Shown one piece after another: positions 35,459 through 45,100 of a stretch of 64,000 nt of DNA (the stretch's first letter is position 1; every line of letters starts with the position of its first letter). The translations under genes were made by a program, and so were the position numbers. The notes beneath the pieces were generated by a model, which saw only the letters and a program-made list of their open reading frames with translations, had not been told where the DNA came from and made no database searches. The stretch is from Longilinea arvoryzae (lineage in GTDB: Bacteria; Chloroflexota; Anaerolineae; Anaerolineales; Anaerolineaceae), in the NCBI RefSeq assembly GCF_001050235.1, contig NZ_DF967972.1, forward strand, positions 1,500,822 through 1,564,821, read 5' to 3'.

Positions 35459-38209
35459 CTAGAACAAACCGAGCTCCTCGGCGCGGTGTACGGCTGACCG
35501 GCGGTTGTTGACCCCCAGTTTGGCGAAGATGTTTTTGGTATGTGTGCGCAAGGTGTTGAGCGATACCACCAGCAGACGGGCAATCTCTGGCCCGCTCAAT
35601 TCGCTGCGCAGCAATCGGAGCACTTCCAGTTCGCGTTCACTTAATGGCTCGACTACTTCGGGTTTCAAATTTATGAGCGCAGGTTTTTGGGTAGCGGCCT
35701 CAGTTTGCCGAAAAGCCGCCAGGAGTCTGTTCACATAGCCGATCAGTGGATGATCATGAATGTGCGACAGCTTTTCGAGCAACCTTCGCATCGTCTCGCC
35801 TTCATCCACAAACACGCGCACATAGCCTTCCGGTTCAGCCAGGGTCAAGGCTCGTTCCAGCACGGCCAGTGCGCATGGCTGGTCCCCTTGAGCTTGATGC
35901 GCCAGCGATTGCAGAATCTTGATCTCGATCACGCTGCCCATCCGCCCGCCTTCTTCCGCAGCTTGCAATAGACGTACCAGCAGTCCCAATGCCGCGTGAA
36001 GATCCCCTGCTGAATGTTCGGCCACGAATCGGGCGATGAGCAGGCGGACCAGTGTGAGATGCTCAAACTCACGCAGATAACTGAGCGCATCGTCAGGAGA
36101 AAGGCTCTGTTCACGCGCCCATTCCATTGCCTCGGTTACCCGGCCCTGCCGGAGCCAGGTCCGCGTCTTCAACGCCCCAATGGATCGATCCGGCAACGGA
36201 TTTCTGACGTACTGACGTTCCGCATCGTCCAATAACGCGAGAGCGCCGGCCAGATCGCCCTGGGCTTCTTTAATGTGCGCCTGAGCAACGCATAGACGGT
36301 GTGGCCAGCCGGTCAGCGCGCCTCGTTCTCCCAGCTGCTGGGCCGTTCGCAAGTGCTGCATCGCGCCTTCGAGATCGCCCTGCTCGCACAGCAACTCGCT
36401 CAGGCCGCGGTATAAATCCGACGCACCCAGAAAAACCGGCGTGCCTCGCTTCGCCGCAAGCTGTAGTGCCTGCTGGTAAGCGCTGACCGCCTCCCGCAGG
36501 CGGCCCTGCACCTGCAGGATATTTGCCAGGATATAGGTGATGTTGATGGCATTGGCGGTGTCATCGGCCTGCCACATCAGCGCCTGAAACTTGAGGAATT
36601 GCTGCTCCGCGGCAGGCAAATTGCCCTCGGCATATTCAGCCATTCCCAGCAGGGCTGTCGCCTGCGTGCGATGGATGATTTCATCATCCGGAACAAGTTC
36701 CAGCACCTGTATCGCATACATTTTTGTGGCGGGTATATCTTCCAATGCCAGGGCGCGATAGGCGCGGGCAGCAGCGATCGAAGCGGGCAACGCGTGAAAC
36801 TCAGCTTTGTCAACGACGACCATGCCGGCGGAGGAATGCTCGGATGGTTTTTCTGGCAAGTCCAGCCAGCGTTCGGCGTTTCGCAGGCGGCTTTCGCTGA
36901 CTTCGATTTCACCAATGGCCAGCAGCGCCCAGGCAAAACCTACACACAACACCGGCCGGGCACGGATGACCTCTTCGGGAAGCGCCTTTGCCCAGACAAG
37001 CCAGGCAGCGGATTGGTAACTGAGATCCATCCCCAGCCAAACCCCTTCGATTAAGTCCGCCGCTCGTTCGAAATCTTTTGCGGCCAAGGCGTGGTGAATG
37101 GCCTCACCCGGCAGATCATTCTGCTCGAACCAAACGCTCGCCTTTCGGTGCAGGGTGGGCACCTGTTCGCCATACGCTTCATCAAGGAACGCTCGCAAAA
37201 CCTCAACAAAGAGATGGTGATAGCGATACCACTGGCGCTGGTCGTCGAGTGGAATGACGAAAAGGTTGTCACGTTCCAGGGCCTCCAACATCGCTTTGCC
37301 ATCTCCCTGGTCAGTTATGGCATTGCACAGAGGACCACATAAACGGTCGAGAATAGAGGTTTGCAACAAGAAGCGGCGAATGTGTTCCGTCTGCCGTAGT
37401 AAGACTTCTTCGACCAGGTAATCCAACACAAAGCGGTGGCTGCCCGTGAAGGATTTGATAAAACTGGCTGCGTCTTGACGGTCATGCATCGAGAGGGCAG
37501 CCAATTGCAAACCTGCAATCCAGCCTTCGGTGCGGGTCTCCAACGCCACGATGTCTTCTGTTGAGAGGTGCAAGCCCATTACCCGGTTGAGAAACTCGGC
37601 GGTTTCCGCGAAGGTAAAGCGCAGATCGGCCGCGCGCAGTTCGGTCAACTGACCCCGGGTACGATGTCGTGCTAGCGGCAGATGTGGATCCTCGCGTGTG
37701 GCAATAACAAGGTGCATCTGCGGCGGCTGGTGCTCAAGAATAAAGGTGAGGGCATTGTCGATTGGTTCAGAATCGATCAAATGGTAATCATCCAGGATCA
37801 GAAGGAATTTATCCTGGATGGTAGCGATTTCATTGAGCAGAGTTGTCAGAAGTGATTCGATTGGCGGGAGCTGGGAGGATTGAAGTGCAGCCAACAGCCC
37901 CTCGCCAATTCCCGCGACGATGGTCTGTAACGCCGCTACAAGATAAGACAGGAAACGCGCAGGATCGTTATCCCCCTCATCCAACGACAACCAGGCAACC
38001 CGCCTCCCACAACGATCAATCCATTCGCTGACCAGCGTGGTTTTTCCAAAGCCGGCGGGCGCAGAGATGAGGGCAAGTTTACGGCTTCCCAAGAGACCCT
38101 CGTTCAGCCGCTCAATCAAGCGCGGTCGGAGGACTATTGTAGACCGGGATGGAGGAATATACAGCTTCGTGGCTAAAATTGGCGTGGACACTCTTAATAA
38201 ATTATACAT
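35459..38209 (-). CDS. MalT-type LuxR-family ATP-dependent regulator (LAL)
   Basis: 916 aa, the size of MalT (about 900). N-terminal STAND-type ATPase with Walker A SAPAGFGKTT (49-58) and Walker B LLILDDYHL. The central part (about 400-780) holds TPR-like helical repeats for inducer sensing, and the last 65 residues form a LuxR helix-turn-helix (LSERELEVLRLL, PEIARLLVVSLNTLRTHTKN). It activates transcription after binding ATP and an inducer. The sugar-import operon at 51-64 kb is a possible target, but it is 14 kb away. Single-gene unit with a clear terminator; the next plus-strand gene is divergent. Confidence 0.92.
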   Translation of the reverse strand: MYNLLRVSTPILATKLYIPPSRSTIVLRPRLIERLNEGLLGSRKLALISAPAGFGKTTLVSEWIDRCGRRVAWLSLDEGDNDPARFLSYLVAALQTIVAGIGEGLLAALQSSQLPPIESLLTTLLNEIATIQDKFLLILDDYHLIDSEPIDNALTFILEHQPPQMHLVIATREDPHLPLARHRTRGQLTELRAADLRFTFAETAEFLNRVMGLHLSTEDIVALETRTEGWIAGLQLAALSMHDRQDAASFIKSFTGSHRFVLDYLVEEVLLRQTEHIRRFLLQTSILDRLCGPLCNAITDQGDGKAMLEALERDNLFVIPLDDQRQWYRYHHLFVEVLRAFLDEAYGEQVPTLHRKASVWFEQNDLPGEAIHHALAAKDFERAADLIEGVWLGMDLSYQSAAWLVWAKALPEEVIRARPVLCVGFAWALLAIGEIEVSESRLRNAERWLDLPEKPSEHSSAGMVVVDKAEFHALPASIAAARAYRALALEDIPATKMYAIQVLELVPDDEIIHRTQATALLGMAEYAEGNLPAAEQQFLKFQALMWQADDTANAINITYILANILQVQGRLREAVSAYQQALQLAAKRGTPVFLGASDLYRGLSELLCEQGDLEGAMQHLRTAQQLGERGALTGWPHRLCVAQAHIKEAQGDLAGALALLDDAERQYVRNPLPDRSIGALKTRTWLRQGRVTEAMEWAREQSLSPDDALSYLREFEHLTLVRLLIARFVAEHSAGDLHAALGLLVRLLQAAEEGGRMGSVIEIKILQSLAHQAQGDQPCALAVLERALTLAEPEGYVRVFVDEGETMRRLLEKLSHIHDHPLIGYVNRLLAAFRQTEAATQKPALINLKPEVVEPLSERELEVLRLLRSELSGPEIARLLVVSLNTLRTHTKNIFAKLGVNNRRSAVHRAEELGLF

Positions 38210-38656
38210 CGCGCCAATTTATCCGTGGACTCGGGTAATAGGGCCTATATACACAAATCAACAATAACCTCAACGATATCCTGACTGAAGAGCGTTTTTC
38301 TGTTCACAATTCCATCCGCGTAGAACAGGCAGGACAGGTCGCTACCATTTTGAATAAAGGAGCCTACTCGAGCCGATGAGGTGAAGACGACTTGGCCAGG
38401 CAGAAAACGGACAATGTTTTCCGCAATATAATAATCAAAGAATATCTCGTGGGATGAGCTTCACATGAAATTCTGGGAATACACAACCGACAGCGACCAT
38501 TCCTTCACGCTTGCCCTGGAAGATTATCAACGCGATTTTAAGAGGGGGGGTGCAACCAGAGCGGAACCCGACGGACCTCAGAACTACTCAGATTACCGAA
38601 GACCTGGCCAATAGAATCCGAAGGATATTCCCTGGCTTATTCCTTGTGGAGGTCGT
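38210..38656. other. intergenic region without a supported gene
   Basis: About 450 bp between the divergent LuxR and SMI1 genes. One short reading frame (38465-38614, 49 codons, opening MKFWEYTTDSDHSF) crosses a run of seven G. It could be a frameshifted relic of an immunity gene, but there is no homology I can name. Promoters for both neighbours must lie here. Confidence 0.4.
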
Positions 38657-39670
38657 ATGCCGAAAATCGACTGGCGAGCATTTCTAAATAGATGGAACCA
38701 TATTGTCAATAAATCTCCCGGGCTCACCCAAGGGTTACCCAATGAGGTGAACAGCACCGGCTTTCTCGGGCAGCCTGGCGCGCCTGATGAACAGATTTCT
38801 CAGGCGGAGGCGCGTTTGGGAATCCAACTGCCCCCTTCCTATCGCGCTTTCTTGCAGGTAAGCGATGGATGGTTTACCGGAACGGATGCCACAAGCCGGC
38901 TCTTCCCCATCCAGGAGACCGATTGGTTCGCCGTCCGCTTCCCAGATGTGCTGCAGGGCTGGCTCACGGGATTCCAGATGCAAGGTGAGCCTGAGCCGGT
39001 GCCGGAGAAAGAGTATCGGGTCTACGGCGAAACCCAGGATCCCAGTTTGGTACGCTCAGAAGACTTGCAGGCTAGCCTGGTGATTGGCATAGGCGCTGAT
39101 GAATCGTTCTACTTGCTCAATCCACGGTTAATCGATCGGGGTGGCGAATGGGAAGCCTGGTTCTTCGCCGCATGGCTGCCGGGAGCCAAACGCTACAGCT
39201 CTTTTGGTGAGTTGATGCAGGCCGAATACCAGAAAGTCAAGGATTGGGTAGAAGAAGAAAAAGAGCACGTCAGATCCGTGAGATTGTCTGGCGGTATGAA
39301 AGCCAGCTTGCCGTCTTTACTTGCGGAGTTCCAGAAGGAGATTGCAAAGCAGTCCCAGGTCGCCAGCGGTGCATCTTGGATTGATGCGCCGTATGTGCAG
39401 TATGTTAGGGGAATTATCGAGGGATTACAGTATGGCGAGCTCCGGGTGCGCCAGATCCAGGAGCAGGCTCACGATCTAGAGGAGGTTCAGCCTGCATTGG
39501 AAGCTCTGACCGCTGAGTTGGAAAATCGCTGGCAGCAGAGCAACCGGGCCGCGAAACAAGAGGGTCAAATGGATATGGTGGAGCAGATGCGCCTGTATTC
39601 AGCGGTCGAAGGCTCTCGCCAGGCGATGGGAATTGTACAGTGGTTCCTCAAGGAACATAAAATGCTCTGA
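38657..39670 (+). CDS. SMI1/KNR4 (SUKH) family immunity-type protein
   Basis: 337 aa. A SUKH domain begins at about 45 (DEQISQAEARLGIQLPPSYR, FLQVSDGW) and extends to about 200 (SSFGELMQAEYQKVKDW). A C-terminal helical extension (about 210-337) ends VEQMRLYSAVEGSRQAMGIV, QWFLKEHKML. SUKH proteins are the commonest immunity proteins of contact-dependent and RHS toxin systems. The same two-part protein occurs again after the RHS gene (50.3 kb), so this is the left member of a duplicated immunity block. RBS GGAGG lies upstream of ATG 38657. Confidence 0.88.
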   Translation: MPKIDWRAFLNRWNHIVNKSPGLTQGLPNEVNSTGFLGQPGAPDEQISQAEARLGIQLPPSYRAFLQVSDGWFTGTDATSRLFPIQETDWFAVRFPDVLQGWLTGFQMQGEPEPVPEKEYRVYGETQDPSLVRSEDLQASLVIGIGADESFYLLNPRLIDRGGEWEAWFFAAWLPGAKRYSSFGELMQAEYQKVKDWVEEEKEHVRSVRLSGGMKASLPSLLAEFQKEIAKQSQVASGASWIDAPYVQYVRGIIEGLQYGELRVRQIQEQAHDLEEVQPALEALTAELENRWQQSNRAAKQEGQMDMVEQMRLYSAVEGSRQAMGIVQWFLKEHKML

Positions 39671-39732
39671 TTCTCACAGTGATTGACAAAAATTGTTACG
39701 AAATGAAGGGATCCTTCTTCAATAATCCTATC

Positions 39733-39833
39733 GTGAATTCCTGAAGATCAGCAACGGTTGGCCGACCGGCGCCCTGCGGCATTGCTCGTTCTGGGAACTC
39801 ATGCAGGCTGAATTGGATGGCTCGCAAAAATAA
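39733..39833 (+). pseudogene. SMI1/KNR4 3' relic
   Basis: Without an upstream start the frame encodes REFLKISNGWPTG joined directly to SFWELMQAELDG, i.e. the SUKH middle deleted and both ends fused. It is the same rearranged form as the 97-aa ORF at 51.3 kb. A decayed immunity gene. Confidence 0.75.
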
Positions 39834-39939
39834 CCCGGCGCGGGTCGAAAGCGTTTAGATTTGCTTCATCCATTGTCTCATTTACCGAAGGAAGCAAGAT
39901 TCTTTTATTTGACTCTCACCAGGTGGGGGACGCGGCTGC

Positions 39940-41172
39940 CTACAAACTCAACGCCCGGCTGAAATGGTCCACGTAGCCCGCGTAGGTGGTTAATTCCACA
40001 TAGTGCGCCTTCGAGGCGATTTCCCGGGCGGATTGGCGGGCGCTGGCGGATGCGAGCAACAAACAGGCGCCCGCGCCGGCCGCATTTCCGACCTGGGTAA
40101 ACCGCTGCAAGGGTAGGGCCGGGAACATGCCGATGCGGAGCGCACTTTCCAGGTTGAGATAAGTGCCAAAAGCGCCGGCGATGATGATCTGGTCGACGCG
40201 GTCGGCGGGGATGCCGGCGGTTTCGAGCAGGATATCGATTCCCGAGCGGATGGCGCCTTTGGCAAGCTGAATCTCGTTGATATCCTTGCGCGTCAGCACG
40301 ATATCGGCGCGGTTGCCGCTTTGGCCGGCCGGCACCAGGATGAATGCCCGCCGCGCCTTTTCTGAACTCGAGGTAAAGACGCCCCTGGAATCGATGCGCT
40401 CCTGGCGGCGCAGTTCGGCCACCGCATCCAGGACGCCCGAACCGCAAATTCCAACGGCCGGCGCATTTCCGACCGTTTGAACCCAAACCCGATCGCTTTC
40501 CAGGCGCACGCGCTCGATGGCGCCCGGCGCGGCCCGCATGCCCTGGTGGATGTGCGCGCCTTCAAAAGCCGGCCCGGAAGCGCACGAGCAGCAGTAATGC
40601 TGGCCGGCGTGAAACAGGCTGACCTCGGTGTTGGTGCCAATGTCGATGGCCAGGACTGTGGAAGAGGAGGTCACCTCACGCGCTGCAAGCAGCATGGCGA
40701 CGTGGTCCGCGCCGACGAAACCGGCGATGTTGGGCGGGAAATAGCCATTCGCATTCGGCGCAATGGACAGGCCGATCTGGCGCGCGGGTATTTCGAGCGG
40801 CTCGGTGACCGCCGGAAGATAGGGGGCCGTGCCCAGCGACTCCACAGGCAGCCCGGCCGCCGGCTCGGCCAGGATGACGCCGTGAACGCCCTGCTGCTTG
40901 AAGGCGCGCGCATATTCCAACTCGAACCCGGTCGTTTTTTTGAGCAACTCCTCCAGCAATTCGGGTTCGGCGGCGGATAATTCCAGGCTTTCGCTGACCC
41001 CGAAGATGCGCCCGGCCAGCGAGAAAGGCCCTATCAGTTCGCCCAACACGGGCGAGCCGTTGGCCAGCCGCACCAGGCGGGCGGCGGCTTCGAGGTGCAC
41101 GCCGGTGCGCCGGTCGCCGGGGCGCGGAATGGGAAGCGCGCGAATTTCTTCGGCGGTCGTCGCGCGGCGGCC
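39940..41172 (-). pseudogene. chimeric relic: UroD-family fragment fused to RACo C-terminal domain
   Basis: An open frame of about 410 codons without a proper start. Its first third equals the middle of the UroD-family protein encoded at 54.3-55.3 kb (HLEAAARLVRLANGSPVLGE, GVHGVILAEPAAGL). After AAGL it switches in frame to the ASKHA/DUF4445 half of the RACo-like protein at 51.8-53.6 kb (PVESLGTAPYLPAV to the same C-terminus). The chimera lacks the [2Fe-2S] domain and the methyltransferase zinc motif, so it is unlikely to work as either enzyme. Nucleotide identity to the right copy is very high, so the event is recent. Confidence 0.85.
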
Positions 41173-41178
41173 TACGGG

Positions 41179-41211
41179 GTTTCAATCGACGCTCCCCGTG
41201 GGGGGAGCGAC
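41179..41211 (+). repeat. solitary CRISPR-repeat-like sequence
   Basis: 33 nt starting GTTTCAATC and ending GAGCGAC, with an internal palindrome GCTCCCC/GGGGAGC around GTGG. This is the structure of type I/III CRISPR repeats of the GTTTCAATC...GAC class. Only one unit is present; no second repeat follows within a spacer length, and there are no cas genes in the window. It lies between the duplication end and a transposase relic. Confidence 0.5.
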
Positions 41212-41213
41212 TT

Positions 41214-41400
41214 GTGCATGAAGGTCTGGGGGCAGCCAGAAGAGCTGTTCTCGGCAGTATACCGTGGCAAAGATGCCAGTCCCATTTGCAGCAGAATGCC
41301 GGAGCCTATGTGCCTAAACAATCTATGAAGGCAGAGGTGGCGGCAGATATTCGAGCCATGTTCAATGCGCCAAATTGAAGAGCGGCAGAAACATTCCCTT
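41214..41400 (+). pseudogene. IS256-family (Mutator-type) transposase relic
   Basis: The frame reads HEGLGAARRAVLGSIPWQRC, then HLQQNAGAYVPKQSMKAEVA, ADIRAMFNAPN, a stop, then RAAET. This matches the conserved central part of IS256-family transposases (ARRAV, PWQRCQFHLQQNA, VAADIRAIFNAPDR). Both ends are missing and an in-frame TGA is present, so it is inactive. It begins right after the CRISPR-like repeat. Confidence 0.75.
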
Positions 41401-41550
41401 TGGCCATGTCCTTTCATTTTGACAGCAACCTGACAGTAACCGCAAAAATTGCCATGAAATTTACGCTCTTAATGTAGTAAATTAACACCATATGTGCTGT
41501 GTGAAATCACTATGAACGGCATATATACTGTATGTGCATAGTCTCTTTGA

Positions 41551-41593
41551 ACTCTTAATCAGTGGGTTCAGGGTTCAAGTCCCTGGTGAGTCA
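41551..41593 (+). other. 3' half of a tRNA-Lys(CTT) gene, candidate attachment-site remnant
   Basis: Anticodon loop CTCTTAA (anticodon CTT), a 5-nt variable loop, a perfect T-arm (CAGGG, TTCAAGT, CCCTG), then acceptor strand GTGAGTC and discriminator A. The matching 5' acceptor GACTCAC, D-arm and a proper 5' anticodon stem are absent, and no CCA is encoded. Such 3'-end duplicates are the usual scar of integrase-mediated insertion into tRNA genes. Here it lies at the left edge of the RHS cassette. Confidence 0.65.
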
Positions 41594-41598
41594 CACGA

Positions 41599-41623
41599 AG
41601 CCCATCCAACGATGGGCTTTTTT
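41599..41623 (+). terminator. intrinsic terminator after the tRNA-Lys fragment
   Basis: AGCCCATC and GATGGGCT pair around CAAC and are followed by six T residues: a textbook terminator, presumably that of the original tRNA gene. Confidence 0.85.
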
Positions 41624-42163
41624 GTTTGGGTTTCGCGTATCCGGAAGGAGGATGATATTCGAGAATCCGGTAAGTCGCAATACAGATGGCGGTATGCGAT
41701 TATGCGGATCTGTTGTTAATCTATTCTTCAACAGGGTGAACATTTCCAAGCATTTTAGAAATCACAATGGTTACCAAGGAGTTTCGTAGATACCGCCTCA
41801 TTGACTTACTACCATTTATGACGGTGACAAGAACGAAGAACTGTCAATCCATCCCCATTGATTGGATTACGCAAGTCACCCATCAATTTTGGGACCGACA
41901 ATATTCTTGTCTTAATTTAACTTGACTAATAATGATTACCTTATACAATAACAATAATAATTTTTACTTGTACGAATACCGTTAGTGGGGAATCCTTAAA
42001 TTATTAACACACATCCACGACCATTAATTATTTTCCAATAGATTACAGTTGCATCGATTGATTACTCCAGGGGGATAGATGAATTATTTGTTGTTAATTT
42101 ATTGTTTCGTCCCAATTTACGCAGTCTTTTCAAACTTGGAAAAATGGTTGGGAGGAAAACGAA
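41624..42163. other. AT-rich upstream region of the RHS gene
   Basis: 540 bp without a supported gene and visibly more AT-rich than its surroundings. It should contain the RHS promoter; I cannot pick one hexamer pair with confidence. GGGAGGAAA just before ATG 42164 is the RHS ribosome site. Confidence 0.5.
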
Positions 42164-45100
42164 ATGAAAACAACCCTGAGATTTGTATATAAGATTTGTT
42201 CTGTCATTCTACTTTTCGCCCTGATCTTCAACCTTTCAGTCCCAGGGTTTCCCTCCGTGCGAAGTGTACAGGCAGCGGCTGAGGGGGTCGAGCCCGAAGG
42301 TTGCGAGCTGTACCCGATCGCTCTGTCGGCTGACTCTTTAACCGGTGTTGAAATCGGGGATACCATCCCGGATATTCTTAACGGAACGCAGCCCGGGAAC
42401 TTCGGTTGGCTGAGTTGGGCTGGAAGCCCGAGTGAGCAAACACTTGCCACCAGTCTGACCCCACCTGGGGATAGTGCAACATACATCAACCCTGATGATC
42501 CTCAGGACACCGAGATCTCCATGGGTGATTGGGTCGGGGGAATGCCGGGGGTATCGAATGGTCACCCGGTTCGCGAAGCGCTGGACGCGTTGAAAACGGT
42601 CGACATCGCCGTCCCTGTCTGGGATGCGGTTCGCAATGAAGGAAGTTCCAGCGCATATCATGTAGCCTCCTATGCCCGTATTCGAATCCTGGACAACCGG
42701 ATTCCGGAGGAAAATCGAATTACGGCTCTTTTCCTCGGCTATACCTGCCAGGGTGCGGTTCTCAGAATCAATAAAACAGTAGACAATTCTTTATTATCGT
42801 CAAAGCTGTCGGCAAATGTAACCGTTGACAAAGATAATGCAATTCCAGGCGATCTACTGACCTATACCAGCACCATCCAAAACAAAACCACAGATTTTGT
42901 GCTTAGCGGTACCTTAACGGCTACCAATCGCAGCGACGCCTCCGCGACGATCGCTTACCTGTATGACCTGGTGGATTATCAGGTAACGGACGAAACCGTC
43001 TGGGAAAATCTGGCCGGTTTTGAAGCAACTCTCGGTGATTACATTCCCATATCCCCGGCGTCCCTCCAAACGGGGTTAACCTTCTCGGCGGTGGGCCAAC
43101 CTGCCGCCGGAGTGACCTATCCCACTGGAGGAGATGGGATCACCGGAACGATGTTGGCTTCCGGGAGTACCGCGCAATGGGAGTATTCCGCCACAGTATC
43201 ACTGCAGCAGGATCAACTCAAGGGGCTGCTGGATTCAGCCAATGTTGCGCATATTCGAAATACGGTTCATTTCGAAGGTACTCCGGGCAGCGCTGAAAAT
43301 AACCAACCCTTCACCGCGCCGGTGGAATTCACCCAGGCGCTTCAATCGCAGAATGGGATTCTCAATTCGGTTAACGCTCACCTTGCCCTGCCGGATGGCC
43401 AGATCGTCACTCTGAATGCGGATGTGATCCCTGCTCTGGCGGCGATTGAAATTGGCGCTTCCGTCGTAAATAAAACCCCCTTCACCGTTCAGCCACTGGG
43501 ACCAAGGGCTGAGGATGAAGGGGAGGCGGATTATCTCGCACTTTTGAGCGCCGCGAATAGGTCATCGTTATCGGCGACATTAACCACGGCAGCCGAGGTC
43601 GGAGGGCAATCCATCCCGTCCGATCCGAGCCAGGCGAGCACGCTCCTTCGCCTGCCCATCGTCACCGTTCAGAAAAGTGGGCCCGAGTCCATCGAACGGG
43701 GCCAGCCGGCTGTCTATGCTTTAACCCTGACCAACCTTGGCGCGGCGTCTGCCGGAGATTTTTCGATCGTGGATCTTCTGCCCGACCAAACCGCCGGTTC
43801 GATTCCGGATATTCCGGTTGAATTGGCGGCGGGCGATTCGGTTGTTTTGCAAGCCACTCACCAGATCCCCTTGACGCAACCTTTGGGCGACCTTACCGAT
43901 GTGGCGACGCTGCACTGGGAAGATGCCAATGGCAATACCTACGGCGCATTGAGCGATCCATTTACCAGCGTTGTCGTGCTGCCGGTTTCGGGTATGGTGC
44001 TGCAACTGAGCCCGGAAATCGCCGGTCCAAACATCACCGGGGCGCAACAAACCATCACCGCCACCCTGCGCGACGGTCAGCAAAATCCGGTCGCGGGTGT
44101 ACCGGTTACTTTTGTAATTAGCGGTCCAAACGCCGCCACATTAACCCAGGAAACGGGCCCGGATGGGACAGCCGTCCTTACCTATACCGGTTTGACCAAT
44201 GGTTTCGATAAGATCAATGCCTCTGCTGCCACCGAAGCCGGAACGGTCGTTTCGAATATTGCCACTGTCCATTGGATCACACCGGTGGAAACCGTCACCA
44301 CGTCCACCATCTGGGGACGATTCTTCACGGCGGATAATTCGGGTGTTTTCAAAACCTCACCCGCTGCAACCCCGGTCTTCGGCCAGGCATTTCCCTCGAT
44401 CAACTTTAACCCACCTTCCGGGACTGTCCCCGGCAATACCTCCGGCGCCAACGAGTGGTCCCGGCCGTTTACCAACGTCACCATGAATCTCACCGGTACC
44501 TACGCAGGAACCATCCCGGCGCAGGGAAATGGCTATCAGGCCGGCGTCGGCTCGCTCTATAATTTTGCCGCGGTCTTTACCGGCGAGTTCACCATCGCCG
44601 AGGCCGGCACGGTGATCTACGATTTTTATTCGGATGATGGATTTATGTTTGGCATCGGCAACGGCGCGACACGCGTCAGTGGGCCATGGTCCAACGTACC
44701 TGCTTCCGGGAAAACGCCATTCGAAAATTACGCCGTCATGGGGTCCTATAACCAACCATCCTCTCCAACCCGCAATAGCGTGACCGTCAACTTCCCGGCC
44801 CCGGGCGTTTACCCCTTCGAAATCGACTATACCGAATGCTGCGGAGGGCAGCTTGCCCTCACCCTGGCCGTGCATGAAACCGGTTACGGCGTCACGCCCA
44901 CCGCATCGCTGGTGATCACCCCGAACTCAAGACAAAGCCATCCGGCAGGCGAGCAGCAAGACTTTACCGTTACAGCATTGGACGCTTCCGGCCTGCCGCT
45001 GCCGGATATGACTGTCATGCTGCGCATCCGCGGCACGAATACCCAGGAACTGACGGCGGTTACCGACGCGGCTGGCAATGCGACTTTCGCTTATAGCGGC

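Larger units (their letters stand above)
39727..41172. repeat. left copy of a segmental duplication flanking the RHS locus
   Basis: Nearly identical to 51531-52672 joined to 54712-55031. It begins inside an SMI1 relic and ends six bases before a CRISPR-like repeat. The join (40853-40857) lies at a shared CCGGC, which implies loss of about 2,044 bp compared with the intact right-hand operon. Confidence 0.9.

Noticed and set aside
39940..41100. 386-aa ORF as a functional ASKHA protein
   Set aside because: Its first third is UroD-family sequence and the junction is a deletion scar also visible at DNA level; treated as a pseudogene.
41179..41211. CRISPR array
   Set aside because: Only a single repeat-like unit, no spacer-repeat periodicity and no cas genes within the window.
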